Positions 43,752 to 51,918 of a DNA stretch of 64,000 nucleotides are shown in pieces. The position numbers and the translations under genes were made by a program. How positions within the stretch are numbered: the first letter of the stretch is position 1; the number at the start of each line of letters is the position of its first letter. The stretch is taken from the NCBI RefSeq assembly GCF_001636695.1, contig NZ_LGEL01000014.1:17728-81727 (forward strand), written 5' to 3'. The stretch comes from Pedobacter panaciterrae. GTDB taxonomy: Bacteria; Bacteroidota; Bacteroidia; Sphingobacteriales; Sphingobacteriaceae. The notes under the pieces were generated by a model. It saw only the letters and a list, made by a program, of their open reading frames with translations, was not told where the DNA came from and made no database searches.

Positions 43752-44939
43752 ATGTACAAAACTTTAAAACCCGTTCTGGAACAAGAACTGGAGCAAATAG
43801 AAAAAGACGGTTTATTTAAACGTGAACGTATCATTGTAACCCCTCAGGGAGCTGATATTAAGATCAGCACCGGGCAAGAAGTGATCAACTTTTGTGCAAA
43901 TAATTATTTGGGATTATCATCTCATCCGGCAGTTATTGAAGCGGCAAAGAAAGCCATCGATAAATATGGCTACGGAATGTCTTCAGTACGCTTTATATGT
44001 GGCACTCAGGATGTACATAAAGAATTGGAGGCTAAGCTTTCTAAGTTCTTAGGCACAGAAGATACCATTTTGTATGCAGCAGCATTTGATGCTAATGGTG
44101 GTGTTTTTGAACCATTATTTAATGATCAGGACGCAATTATTTCTGATGAGTTAAATCATGCTTCTATTATAGATGGTGTGCGCTTATGTAAAGCTAAGCG
44201 GTTTAGATATAAAAATGCAGATATGGCAGATCTGGAACAGCAGTTAATTGCTGCTAAAGATTCCAGACATCGCATTATTGTTACAGATGGTGCTTTTTCT
44301 ATGGACGGAGTGGTTGCTCCATTAGATAAAATTTGTGATTTAGCAGATAAATATGAGGCATTGGTGATGATTGATGAATCACACTGTACAGGTTTTATGG
44401 GTAAAACCGGTCGCGGTACTCATGAACATTTCAACGTAATAGATAGGGTTGATATTATTACCGGTACTTTGGGTAAAGCACTTGGCGGTGCATCGGGTGG
44501 TTTTACTTCAGGAAAGAAGGAAATTATTGATATGTTACGTCAAAGGTCGCGTCCTTATTTATTTTCTAATACGCTTGCTCCTGCAATCACAGGTGCATCT
44601 GTAGCCGTTTTGGATCTTTTAAGTGAAACTACCGACTTGAGGGATAAATTGGAAAGCAATACGACTTACTTCCGTAAAAAAATGACTGAAGCTGGCTTTG
44701 ATATTAAAGAGGGTGTACACCCGATTGTTCCGGTTATGCTTTATGATGCTAAACTTGCTCAGGAATTTGCAGCTAAAATGCTTGAAGAAGGTATTTATGT
44801 AATTGGTTTCTACTATCCGGTAGTAGGGCAAGGTAAAGCTAGAATTCGTGTACAATTGTCTGCTGCTCATGAACAGCACCATTTGGATAAAGCTATTGCG
44901 GCATTTACTAAAGTTGGTAAAGCATTAGGCGTAATATAA
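43752..44939 (+). CDS. kbl: Glycine C-acetyltransferase (2-amino-3-ketobutyrate CoA ligase)
   Basis: The PLP enzyme splits 2-amino-3-ketobutyrate with CoA into glycine and acetyl-CoA, the second step of threonine breakdown. The 395-residue protein has [10 protein letters not shown], the aspartate and histidine of the cofactor site ([10 protein letters not shown]) and the Schiff-base lysine K242 in [13 protein letters not shown]. Length and motifs agree with Kbl rather than with the related BioF or HemA. Threonine dehydrogenase is encoded at 19276. The gene has its own promoter and is followed by a hairpin before pheS. Confidence 0.95.
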   Translation: MYKTLKPVLEQELEQIEKDGLFKRERIIVTPQGADIKISTGQEVINFCANNYLGLSSHPAVIEAAKKAIDKYGYGMSSVRFICGTQDVHKELEAKLSKFLGTEDTILYAAAFDANGGVFEPLFNDQDAIISDELNHASIIDGVRLCKAKRFRYKNADMADLEQQLIAAKDSRHRIIVTDGAFSMDGVVAPLDKICDLADKYEALVMIDESHCTGFMGKTGRGTHEHFNVIDRVDIITGTLGKALGGASGGFTSGKKEIIDMLRQRSRPYLFSNTLAPAITGASVAVLDLLSETTDLRDKLESNTTYFRKKMTEAGFDIKEGVHPIVPVMLYDAKLAQEFAAKMLEEGIYVIGFYYPVVGQGKARIRVQLSAAHEQHHLDKAIAAFTKVGKALGVI

Positions 44940-44946
44940 ACTATGC

Positions 44947-45002
44947 GGCTGAGTCCATTTTCTTTATGGAGTGATGTTTCATGATGATTTTTGGACTCGG
45001 CC
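44947..45002. terminator. Hairpin between kbl and pheS
   Basis: Arms GGCTGAGTCCA (44947-44957) and TGGACTCGGCC (44992-45002) pair at 11 positions with one G-U. The 34-base loop contains further short pairing (TCCATTTTC...). It lies upstream of the pheS -7 box, so it belongs to the kbl transcript as a possible terminator; a T-run is missing, which keeps confidence low. Confidence 0.45.
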
Positions 45003-45029
45003 AGTATAAATATATTGTATAAATAGCTG

Positions 45030-45037
45030 TATATTTG
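45030..45037 (+). promoter_or_regulatory. -7 box for pheS
   Basis: TATATTTG matches TANNTTTG and ends five bases before the pheS ATG at 45043. If real, transcription starts at or next to the start codon, giving a leaderless or nearly leaderless mRNA. No good -33 box is seen. Confidence 0.45.
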
Positions 45038-45042
45038 TTGCC

Positions 45043-46080
45043 ATGTTACAAGACAAGATAACACAATACACCGCAGAAATAAATGCTTTCCTGACAGAGA
45101 AAGCAGATGAATTAGAGCAATTCCGTATTAAATTCCTTGGTACTAAAGGAATTATAAAAGATATTTTTGATGAGTTTAAGGCCGTTTCACCAGAAGAAAA
45201 AAGGACTCTGGGGAAGGTTTTGAATGAGTTTAAGCAATTGGCTGAGGCAAAATATCAGACGCTGAAAGATCAGGGTGGGGTAGCAGAAGTTTCAACGGAT
45301 GCCGGTATTGATTTAACCTTACCCGGTGAAGGGTTTGAGATTGGGGCCCGCCATCCACTGGCTTTGGTTAGACGCGAAATCATTGAGATTTTTAATAAAT
45401 TAGGTTTTATTGTAGCGGAAGGTCCTGAAATTGAGGATGACTGGCACAATTTCTCTGCTTTAAACTTTCCGGAAGAACATCCGGCAAGAGATATGCAGGA
45501 TACTTTCTTTATTAAAAAAGGAGGCGAAAAAGGAGATATCGCTTTGCGTACTCATACTTCATCTGTTCAGGTAAGGATGATGGAGGCTGGTAAGCCACCA
45601 TTCAGAGCAATTATGCCGGGACGTGTTTATCGTAACGAAGCTATTTCTGCCAGGGCACATTGCTTTTTCCACCAGGTAGAGGGTTTGTATGTTGATGAGA
45701 ATGTTTCATTTGCAGATTTAAAACAAACGCTGTTTTATTTTGTGCAGGAACTTTACGGAGAAGGTACAAAAGTTCGTTTCCGCCCATCTTATTTTCCTTT
45801 TACGGAACCATCTGCTGAAATGGATATTTCTTGTACAATTTGCAAAGGTGCGGGTTGTCAAATGTGTAAGTATAGCGGTTGGGTTGAGATTTTAGGCTGC
45901 GGTATGGTTGACCCTAACGTTTTGGAAAATTGTAACATTGACAGTAAGAAATATAGCGGATTTGCATTCGGAATGGGTATTGAGCGTATTGCCAACCTCA
46001 AATTCGAAATCAAAGATCTGCGTTTATTTTCTGAAAATGATGCTCGCTTTTTAAAGCAATATAAAACATCATTAATATAA
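45043..46080 (+). CDS. pheS: Phenylalanine-tRNA ligase alpha subunit
   Basis: The alpha chain of the heterotetrameric class II synthetase that charges tRNA-Phe. The 345-residue protein has the N-terminal coiled-coil region (KITQYTAEINAFLTEKADEL), motif 2 region (GRVYRNEAISARAHCFFHQVEG), the SCTICKGAGCQMC insert and motif 3 (FAFGMGIERIANL). Length is normal. The beta subunit gene (pheT) is not in the window, which is common in Bacteroidetes. Its stop overlaps the next ATG (TAATG). Confidence 0.97.
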   Translation: MLQDKITQYTAEINAFLTEKADELEQFRIKFLGTKGIIKDIFDEFKAVSPEEKRTLGKVLNEFKQLAEAKYQTLKDQGGVAEVSTDAGIDLTLPGEGFEIGARHPLALVRREIIEIFNKLGFIVAEGPEIEDDWHNFSALNFPEEHPARDMQDTFFIKKGGEKGDIALRTHTSSVQVRMMEAGKPPFRAIMPGRVYRNEAISARAHCFFHQVEGLYVDENVSFADLKQTLFYFVQELYGEGTKVRFRPSYFPFTEPSAEMDISCTICKGAGCQMCKYSGWVEILGCGMVDPNVLENCNIDSKKYSGFAFGMGIERIANLKFEIKDLRLFSENDARFLKQYKTSLI

Positions 46081-46490
46081 TGATTAAAAAATTAGCTGGA
46101 TTATTTCTGTTTGTGGTTACTTGCTGGGGATGTGGCAAGGAAAGTGAAATGATTCCTAATGTTTTTGTGGAATATAATGTAACCGTGCAGGAATTTAAGA
46201 TTAAAGCTAAAAATAATGTATTGCTGGTAGATAATCAGGGAGTTAAAGGCCTGATGATAGTTGCAGTTGGTGGTGGCTACAGGGCATTTGACAGAGCAAG
46301 TTCAGTAAATCCTCAGAATGGAGGTTGTGCAGTTGTTCCGGATTCAACCGGGATTACGGCTACTGATCCTTGTACAGGAGCTAAATTCTTGCTATTGGAT
46401 GGAACTCCGCAAAAGGCGCCGGCCGTACGTAATTTAAAATCTTATACAACATCACTTCGTGGTGGCCTGACTATAAATGTAAGTAATTAA
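46080..46490 (+). CDS. Rieske-like lipoprotein that has lost the iron-sulfur ligands
   Basis: A 136-residue protein with a lipoprotein signal (VVTCWGCGKES, lipid Cys at 18). The body follows the Rieske ferredoxin fold pattern: GYRAFDR at the point where the first Cys-x-His should follow, then a Cys, then DPCTGAKF where the second Cys-x-x-His-Gly-Ser should be, then the LDGTPQKAPAVRNLKSY tail. The histidines are absent, so it cannot bind a Rieske cluster in the usual way. Function unknown. The gene overlaps pheS by one base and TetR by one base, so the three are probably translated together. Confidence 0.7.
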   Translation: MIKKLAGLFLFVVTCWGCGKESEMIPNVFVEYNVTVQEFKIKAKNNVLLVDNQGVKGLMIVAVGGGYRAFDRASSVNPQNGGCAVVPDSTGITATDPCTGAKFLLLDGTPQKAPAVRNLKSYTTSLRGGLTINVSN

Positions 46491-47065
46491 TGGAACCAGA
46501 GAAAATAAAGGAAAGTATAATCAGGTCTGCAAAAGAGCTATTCAGAAAGTACGGCTATCATAAAACAAGTGTTAATGAAATTGCAAGAAAAGCCAGGATA
46601 GCTAAAGCAACGATATATAAGTATTTTGAAAGCAAAGAACAGATTCTTGATGCTATCCTGATGAATTATCTGGACCTAAACCTTCATGAAATTTTAAAAA
46701 ATAAAGCGCAGTTTGCTGATGAAGAAGAGCACCTTAAGGCGCTTGTAATGAAAACATGCAGGCTTACTTATACGGTTTGTAATGAATTTATCGGTTGGGA
46801 CTTTGTTCGAGAAAATGCAAACTCACAAGATTTTTTAAAGCATTTATCTGATCAGTTAGAGTCCTTATTGCTGTCTGCATACCTGGAGCTTGATCATTTT
46901 AAGAATAATCCGTCACGCAAGGAAGGGTTAGCATTTTTACTGAAAGCAAGCAAGAGTATTGTATTTTCATTCGCCTTTACCTCTGTAAGTGATTCAGACG
47001 TCCGTAAGAACTTCGTTAGTTTTCAGAAAGAGCTTCTTCCTTTCCTTGTAAAAGCCGCTTTGTAA
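46490..47065 (+). CDS. TetR/AcrR-family transcriptional regulator
   Basis: A 191-residue protein with an N-terminal TetR-type helix-turn-helix (TSVNEIARKARIAKATIYKYF, about 26-46) and a helical ligand-binding part with no recognisable subfamily. It overlaps the Rieske-like gene by one base. Such regulators usually repress genes next to them, but no efflux pump or divergent partner is present here. The target is unknown; the following small gene with its own promoter is a candidate. Confidence 0.9.
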   Translation: MEPEKIKESIIRSAKELFRKYGYHKTSVNEIARKARIAKATIYKYFESKEQILDAILMNYLDLNLHEILKNKAQFADEEEHLKALVMKTCRLTYTVCNEFIGWDFVRENANSQDFLKHLSDQLESLLLSAYLELDHFKNNPSRKEGLAFLLKASKSIVFSFAFTSVSDSDVRKNFVSFQKELLPFLVKAAL

Positions 47066-47095
47066 GTTTCTTTACAAAACCTTAACATGTACCGT

Positions 47096-47127
47096 TTTGG
47101 TATTCGGTATAAAAACATCTATATTTG
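47096..47127 (+). promoter_or_regulatory. Near-perfect promoter for a small gene
   Basis: TTTG at 47096-47099, 20 bases, then TATATTTG at 47120-47127 matches the Bacteroidetes consensus at both boxes and at optimal spacing. The transcript would start at about 47134, 14 bases before the ATG at 47148. Confidence 0.75.
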
Positions 47128-47147
47128 GCTGTATACGTCAATATATT

Positions 47148-47258
47148 ATGAGTAAAGAGGTTTTGGAAATTTCAGTAATGGTTGATGAGAAGTTTGATAT
47201 GAGCTTTAACCTGGTTGAAGGCTTTTTTGGTTTAATCCTTAAAGTTTTTGGTAAGTAG
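47148..47258 (+). CDS. Small 36-residue protein of unknown function
   Basis: A complete 37-codon frame, including the stop, starts with ATG (MSKEVLEISVMVDE) and ends VFGK. The N-terminal half is acidic; the C-terminal half (FNLVEGFFGLILKVFGK) is hydrophobic with polar residues spaced as in an amphipathic or membrane-lying helix. It begins 14 bases downstream of the expected start of one of the best promoters in the window and fills a 311-base region without other genes. I do not recognise the family. It lies between TetR and rlmD. Expression and conservation would decide whether it is real. Confidence 0.6.
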   Translation: MSKEVLEISVMVDEKFDMSFNLVEGFFGLILKVFGK

Positions 47259-47361
47259 AGTTTGATATTGATTCTCTTTTCTTTGAAAGGTGTTTGGATA
47301 CCTGAGGGAGATTAGTATGTCTGAAAAAAACTTATTTTTAAAATTTAAAAGCAATTTTATC

Positions 47362-47369
47362 TAAGTTTG
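47362..47369 (+). promoter_or_regulatory. -7 box for rlmD
   Basis: TAAGTTTG matches TANNTTTG and lies eight bases before the rlmD ATG. The 15 bases TTTTATCTAAGTTTG are identical to those upstream of the phosphoribosyltransferase gene (51853-51867). The -33 region is T-rich but has no TTTG. Confidence 0.5.
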
Positions 47370-47376
47370 CGGCATA

Positions 47377-48846
47377 ATGAGTAGAAATAGAAAAGCCGGA
47401 GTAGTAACCATCATCCCAAATCTAAGTATTATCGATATTGCCGAAGAAGGCAAGGGGGTTGGTAAAGCAGACGAATTAGTTGTATTTGTGGATAAAGCCG
47501 TGCCGGGTGATGTGGTCGATGTTCGTGTCGTAAAGAAAAAGAAAAATTTTGCTGAGGCGGTAATTGAAAGCTTAAATAAAGCTTCTGATTTGAGGGTTGA
47601 TCCTTTTTGTCAGCACTTTGGTACCTGTGGTGGTTGTAAATGGCAACACATGGGCTATGATGCTCAATTGAAATTTAAACATAAAAATGTTGAGGCTGCT
47701 TTACAGCGTCTTGCAAAAATTGACACCTCTGCAATGGAGCCAATTTTGGGGTCTGCAGAAAATAAATACTATCGCAATAAGCTTGAATATACCTTTTCTA
47801 ATAAACGTTGGTTGAATAAGCAGGATATGGCTGACAGACCAGAGGATTTAACAGGGCCAAATGAGGATTTGGAAATGAACGCTCTTGGATTTCACGTTCC
47901 GCTCAGGTTTGATAAAATTCTAGACATTCAGCATTGTTATTTGCAGGCCGAGCCTTCTAATACATTAAGAAATAGTGTTAGAGCATATGCCTTAGAAAAT
48001 GGACTGACCTTTTATGATCTTCGTAACCATGAAGGTAATTTAAGAAACCTGATTATTCGTACTTCTTCAACAGGTGAGGTAATGGTAGTAGTGGTTTTTG
48101 CTTATGCAGAACAAGGGCAGGTAGATGGTTTAATGGAGCATTTGAAAGCTAATTTCCCCGAGATCACCTCGTTGCTTTACATTCTTAATCAAAAAAAGAA
48201 TGACACTATTTTTGATCAGGATGTAATTACTTATGCAGGCAGAGATCACATTTTCGAGGAAATGGAAGGCTTAAAGTTTAAAATAGGAGCGAAGTCTTTT
48301 TATCAGACCAATTCTGATCAGGCACATGAATTATATAAAATTACCAAAGAGTTTGCAGGTTTTACTGGTGACGAACTGGTTTATGATTTATATACCGGTG
48401 CCGGGACTATTGCTAACTTTGTAGCCAGAAGTGTAAAACAGGTAGTTGGAATTGAATATGTGCCAACAGCTATTGAAGATGCGAAGTTCAATTCGGAGCT
48501 TAATAAAATAGAAAATACTATTTTCTATGCAGGGGATATGAAAGATATCCTGACAAGAGATTTTATTGCAAGTCATGGGAAGCCTGATGTGGTAATTACA
48601 GACCCACCCAGAGCTGGAATGCATGCAGACGTAATTGAAAGGTTACTTGAAATGGAAGCTGAGAAAATTGTTTATGTAAGTTGTAATGCAGCTACGCAGG
48701 CAAGAGATTTGGCCCTGTTGAAAGAAAAATATGAAGTGGTTCGTATTAAACCAGTTGACATGTTCCCTCATACACAACATGTTGAAAATGTAGTGCTGTT
48801 GAAATTTGCAGGTAGTTCATTGGAAAATAGTTTAGAGAATAATTAA
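47377..48846 (+). CDS. rlmD: 23S rRNA uracil-C5-methyltransferase, RlmD type
   Basis: A 489-residue SAM-dependent enzyme that methylates a uracil in 23S rRNA (U1939 in E. coli). An N-terminal TRAM domain (about 10-70) is followed by the [4Fe-4S] cysteines C78, C84, C87 and C187, the SAM-binding region (VYDLYTGAGTIANFVA) and the catalytic Cys C436 in YVSCNAAT, next to VDMFPHTQHVE. RlmD cannot be cleanly separated from RlmCD-type double-site enzymes by sequence alone; the iron-sulfur cysteines favour the RumA group. Confidence 0.92.
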   Translation: MSRNRKAGVVTIIPNLSIIDIAEEGKGVGKADELVVFVDKAVPGDVVDVRVVKKKKNFAEAVIESLNKASDLRVDPFCQHFGTCGGCKWQHMGYDAQLKFKHKNVEAALQRLAKIDTSAMEPILGSAENKYYRNKLEYTFSNKRWLNKQDMADRPEDLTGPNEDLEMNALGFHVPLRFDKILDIQHCYLQAEPSNTLRNSVRAYALENGLTFYDLRNHEGNLRNLIIRTSSTGEVMVVVVFAYAEQGQVDGLMEHLKANFPEITSLLYILNQKKNDTIFDQDVITYAGRDHIFEEMEGLKFKIGAKSFYQTNSDQAHELYKITKEFAGFTGDELVYDLYTGAGTIANFVARSVKQVVGIEYVPTAIEDAKFNSELNKIENTIFYAGDMKDILTRDFIASHGKPDVVITDPPRAGMHADVIERLLEMEAEKIVYVSCNAATQARDLALLKEKYEVVRIKPVDMFPHTQHVENVVLLKFAGSSLENSLENN

Positions 48847-48847
48847 G

Positions 48848-49255
48848 ATGGATATAGAAGAATTATTGCCACAGGAACCAGAAGGTGGGAAAGCGGAAGA
48901 GAAGAAACAGAGCCCTCTGGTAAGCCTTGAAAAAGATTTAGATTTATATGCTGACTCTATTAAGGAGGTTGCAGTAGAAATAATGGTAGAGGGAATTACA
49001 GCTAATCCTATTTTTATTGCTCATCAATATGTAGTTAATATTGGAGAGGTAATTTTGGATAGAAAAGAGCTAAACACAGAATGGACTATACAAGCTTCTA
49101 CTTTTGAGGAATTTGTAGAAAAAGGCATAATCCAGCCCGATAAAAAAGCATTATTCCTTAAAAGCTATAAAAAACCTGAGGATTTTATGTGCGTTTTTGT
49201 AATTGTACCCGAGGGAGCTAACTTTATTTATTACCCTTATAAAAATAAAGGATAA
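48848..49255 (+). CDS. Hypothetical protein, 135 residues
   Basis: I do not recognise this protein. It has an acidic, low-complexity start (MDIEELLPQEPEGGKAEEKK), no signal peptide or membrane segment, and a compact middle part with VEIMVEGITANPIFIAHQ and a C-terminus VIVPEGANFIYYPYKNKG. The balanced composition and its place one base after rlmD suggest a cotranscribed, probably cytoplasmic protein. Its stop codon directly abuts that of the convergent serine hydrolase gene. Confidence 0.75.
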   Translation: MDIEELLPQEPEGGKAEEKKQSPLVSLEKDLDLYADSIKEVAVEIMVEGITANPIFIAHQYVVNIGEVILDRKELNTEWTIQASTFEEFVEKGIIQPDKKALFLKSYKKPEDFMCVFVIVPEGANFIYYPYKNKG

Positions 49256-50932
49256 CTATTCTTTTAAGAAAAGCAGTTTTTCTACCCTGACATGATTTAA
49301 AATAAGGCCATCAATTTGATGGCTTTCGTTTCTTCTGAAATTGAACTCCATTCCTGTTTCCGGGAGATAATAATAGTCTTTATTACCAGAAGAGGTTATT
49401 TTTTGTGTACTGCTGCCTATCTTCATATTCAGGCTACCATTATTTATTAGTATTGTATAATGAGCATCGATCTCAGGACTGTAAAAGTTTCCGCAATATT
49501 GACTTAAGGTATTAGTGTCTTCTTTTTCCGGTTCAATTCTTTTTGCCCATGATGGTTTTCCCTGCTGAGTAATTAGCATTTTTTGAGTATGGCTATTCTG
49601 GGATTGCCTAAATTCGAAGGTGATACCTTGCTCGCCCTTAATATAAAATAAGGAATCGTTTAATGGTAAAATAGGATAATCATGCTGATTCCATTTTTGG
49701 AGAACAGTTAAAGAGCTGTCTTTACTGAGCACATCAAAAACCATATTTTGGCTTCCTTCTATCAGGTAACTGCCAGCGTAAGGTAAAGTACTTACATTAA
49801 GGTTGAATTCATTAACCGCTTTTTCTTCGATTGGTTTTTCTGATTCTTCTTTAACTAATATTGGTTTGGTATCAGGGTAAATGTCGTTGTAGATACGATT
49901 AAGTATATCATATCCTGAAAAAGTACCATTGTTGCTCATGATGATAATGCCAAGATCTTTTTCAGGAAAAAATGCCATATAGCTATGATAACTTGGCAAA
50001 TCTCCACCATGGGAGATAATTTTTTGATTTTGGAAAGTGGTAATTCTAACTCCTCCTGCATAATCTATTTGATTTCCATTGTTGTTTATGGCTGGTGTCA
50101 GTATTTTTTTCCAGATTTTATCACCCAAAACCCTATGGTTTTTCATTTCGTTGAACCATTTATCCCAATCAGTGATCGGACTGTAAACATTCGAATGACC
50201 TATAATTGAAGTTTGGGGATTGTACTGTATGTATTTATTATCTTCTAAAATGTACCCATTAGCCTTATTTTGCACCAGGTGACTACGTGAAAAACCTGTA
50301 TTTGCCATTTTTAAAGGATTAAAAAGGTGCGTTTTAGCGAACTGACTAAGGTCCTGACCGCTTACTATACTCACAATTTTGGAAAGGAAAAAATAACCGG
50401 AATTAGTGTAGCTTTCTTGATCGCCCGCCGGAAAGTTTAATGACTGACGTGAAAGTGTAGCATAAGCTTGCTGATCTGTGGTTTTACCATTCTCTTCCAT
50501 ATCCCTAAGCCAGAGTAATGTAGTGAAATCTTTAATGCCGCTTTGATGGTGAATAAGTTGATCAATGGTAATGGTGTCTGCATACGCAGGGAGGTCCTTG
50601 AAATATTTAGAAAGATGGTCGCTTGTTTTTAATTTTCCTTGTTCTTCAAGCAAATAAATGCAGGCTGCTGTGAATTGTTTAGATACTGAACAGATGTTAA
50701 AACGAGTTGCAGAAGTGTTTTTACGTTTTGTATTCAGATCAGCTAATCCAAATCCATTGGAATAAACAATTTTTCCTTTTTGTATAATACCAACCGACAA
50801 ACCAGGGTTTTGGGTATTTGATATACTACTCAAAACGCTGTCAATCTTTTTTTTAGAGATGGTTGATTGGGCGCTAATTGTTTTTGCGAAAAAAAATAAT
50901 ATACTAAGTAAATAAGGCGCAGTTTTTTTCAT
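49256..50932 (-). CDS. Secreted serine hydrolase, class C beta-lactamase fold
   Basis: A 558-residue protein with a signal peptide (MKKTAPYLLSILFFFAKTI, cleavage after ISAQ) and a beta-lactamase/DD-peptidase-like domain at about 30-370. The catalytic motifs are S82-x-x-K85 (SVSK), Y175-T-N177 and H308-G-G. The C-terminal 180 residues form a separate beta-rich domain. Many family members are esterases or D-amino-acid peptidases rather than true antibiotic-resistance enzymes, and nothing here suggests a beta-lactam role. Confidence 0.9.
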   Translation of the reverse strand: MKKTAPYLLSILFFFAKTISAQSTISKKKIDSVLSSISNTQNPGLSVGIIQKGKIVYSNGFGLADLNTKRKNTSATRFNICSVSKQFTAACIYLLEEQGKLKTSDHLSKYFKDLPAYADTITIDQLIHHQSGIKDFTTLLWLRDMEENGKTTDQQAYATLSRQSLNFPAGDQESYTNSGYFFLSKIVSIVSGQDLSQFAKTHLFNPLKMANTGFSRSHLVQNKANGYILEDNKYIQYNPQTSIIGHSNVYSPITDWDKWFNEMKNHRVLGDKIWKKILTPAINNNGNQIDYAGGVRITTFQNQKIISHGGDLPSYHSYMAFFPEKDLGIIIMSNNGTFSGYDILNRIYNDIYPDTKPILVKEESEKPIEEKAVNEFNLNVSTLPYAGSYLIEGSQNMVFDVLSKDSSLTVLQKWNQHDYPILPLNDSLFYIKGEQGITFEFRQSQNSHTQKMLITQQGKPSWAKRIEPEKEDTNTLSQYCGNFYSPEIDAHYTILINNGSLNMKIGSSTQKITSSGNKDYYYLPETGMEFNFRRNESHQIDGLILNHVRVEKLLFLKE

Positions 50933-50997
50933 GAAAGTAAGTGTCTATAACAATTAAGACGATGTAGCTGAAACAACGGTTGCAAGTTAAAATAAAA

Positions 50998-51027
50998 ATT
51001 CCTGCCATACATCCGTTTGGCAGGAAT
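50998..51027 (-). terminator. Rho-independent terminator after the DUF2807 gene
   Basis: Perfect ten-base arms ATTCCTGCCA (50998-51007) and TGGCAGGAAT (51018-51027) with a ten-base loop. Read on the minus strand the stem is followed by TTTTATTTTAAC. It lies 22 bases beyond the stop of the gene at 51049. Confidence 0.8.
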
Positions 51028-51048
51028 AACTAAAAACTAAAACTAAAC

Positions 51049-51759
51049 TTATTTTAATCTGGTAACATCTCCGCTTTTGCTGGAGTTATTTTTTACTGAT
51101 GCATTTCCTTTGTAGTTAATATCACTACCTCCACTGGCACTTGCCTCTAATGCTTTATTCACATGAATGTTTGCATCAGAGCCACCACTTGAGCTTACTT
51201 TTGCATAATCAACAACGAAGTTTATTGCATTTACATCACTGCCGCCACTTGTAGATAGCTGCATATTTGCTGCACTTCCTTTTAAATCAATATCAGAACC
51301 ACCACTTGAGTGGATTTCCATGTCTTTCGTAACGACATCTAATTTTAAATCAGAGCCTCCTGAAGCACTTATGGAAAGTCTGTCTGTTTTTAAAGTATTT
51401 TGGGTGTATACATCACTGCCGCCGCTTGCCGATATGGCTTTAAGTGTTTTGTAGTTAATGTAAACTTTAATGCTTTGATTTTTAAATAACCTACCCCAGT
51501 TAACACCGTCTTTATATCTAATTCTTAGGTTGCTTCCTTCTTTCTCAATGATGACGTCTTTAATAAGGTCGGGATGCGCAGTGATCCGAATATTTTCTGA
51601 GTTACTTTGGGTAAGGTAAACGTCTATTCCACTTGAAACAGAAATTTCATTAAAATTGGTTATGGCAACGTCTCTATTCTGCTGGGCATTTAATGATATT
51701 GTTAATGCCGAGAATATTAGCAGTGTGAATACAGATTTAAGTATAGCTGATGTTTTCAT
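51049..51759 (-). CDS. DUF2807 head-GIN-domain protein with GGSD repeats
   Basis: A 236-residue exported protein (signal peptide about 1-25). From about residue 110 on, the segment SGGSD returns six times, every 17-19 residues, each time with Ser, Ala or Thr in front (SASGGSD, SSGGSD, STSGGSD). This regular spacing is what a right-handed beta-helix with one repeat per rung gives, and it matches the DUF2807 putative adhesin head domain. The protein probably sits on the cell surface or in the periplasm. Function unknown. Confidence 0.87.
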   Translation of the reverse strand: MKTSAILKSVFTLLIFSALTISLNAQQNRDVAITNFNEISVSSGIDVYLTQSNSENIRITAHPDLIKDVIIEKEGSNLRIRYKDGVNWGRLFKNQSIKVYINYKTLKAISASGGSDVYTQNTLKTDRLSISASGGSDLKLDVVTKDMEIHSSGGSDIDLKGSAANMQLSTSGGSDVNAINFVVDYAKVSSSGGSDANIHVNKALEASASGGSDINYKGNASVKNNSSKSGDVTRLK

Positions 51760-51859
51760 TTTGGTTTTAGATTGAAGGTTTATTGATTAGACGCAATAAG
51801 GAGCCAAACGTTGCACGATTTGTGAACTTTTTTTAAATGCATATAAAAATATTTTTATC

Positions 51860-51867
51860 TAAGTTTG
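51860..51867 (+). promoter_or_regulatory. -7 box for the phosphoribosyltransferase operon
   Basis: TAAGTTTG matches TANNTTTG, 51 bases before the ATG at 51919. It shares 15 identical bases (TTTTATCTAAGTTTG) with the rlmD promoter. The -33 region has T-rich sequence without TTTG. Confidence 0.5.
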
Positions 51868-51918
51868 AATATGAACCTTAAAATGGTTCTTTTTGTAGCA
51901 TAAACAATGTGATACCAG

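Noticed and set aside
44947-45002. tRNA-like or T-box-like structure before pheS
   Set aside because: Only one long stem is present, there is no anticodon arm or specifier pattern, and it lies upstream of the pheS -7 box.
47318-47365. 15-codon frame MSEKNLFLKF between the small gene and rlmD
   Set aside because: Too short, very AT-rich, and it runs into the rlmD promoter; no start signal of its own.
49256-50932. Antibiotic-resistance beta-lactamase
   Set aside because: The S-V-S-K, Y-T-N and H-G-G motifs and the extra C-terminal domain fit the broad serine hydrolase group; nothing supports beta-lactam hydrolysis.
51100-51440. Regular repeats that might be a CRISPR array or tandem repeat
   Set aside because: The repeats follow codons for SGGSD within one coding frame; the DNA between them is coding and the spacing is that of a protein repeat.
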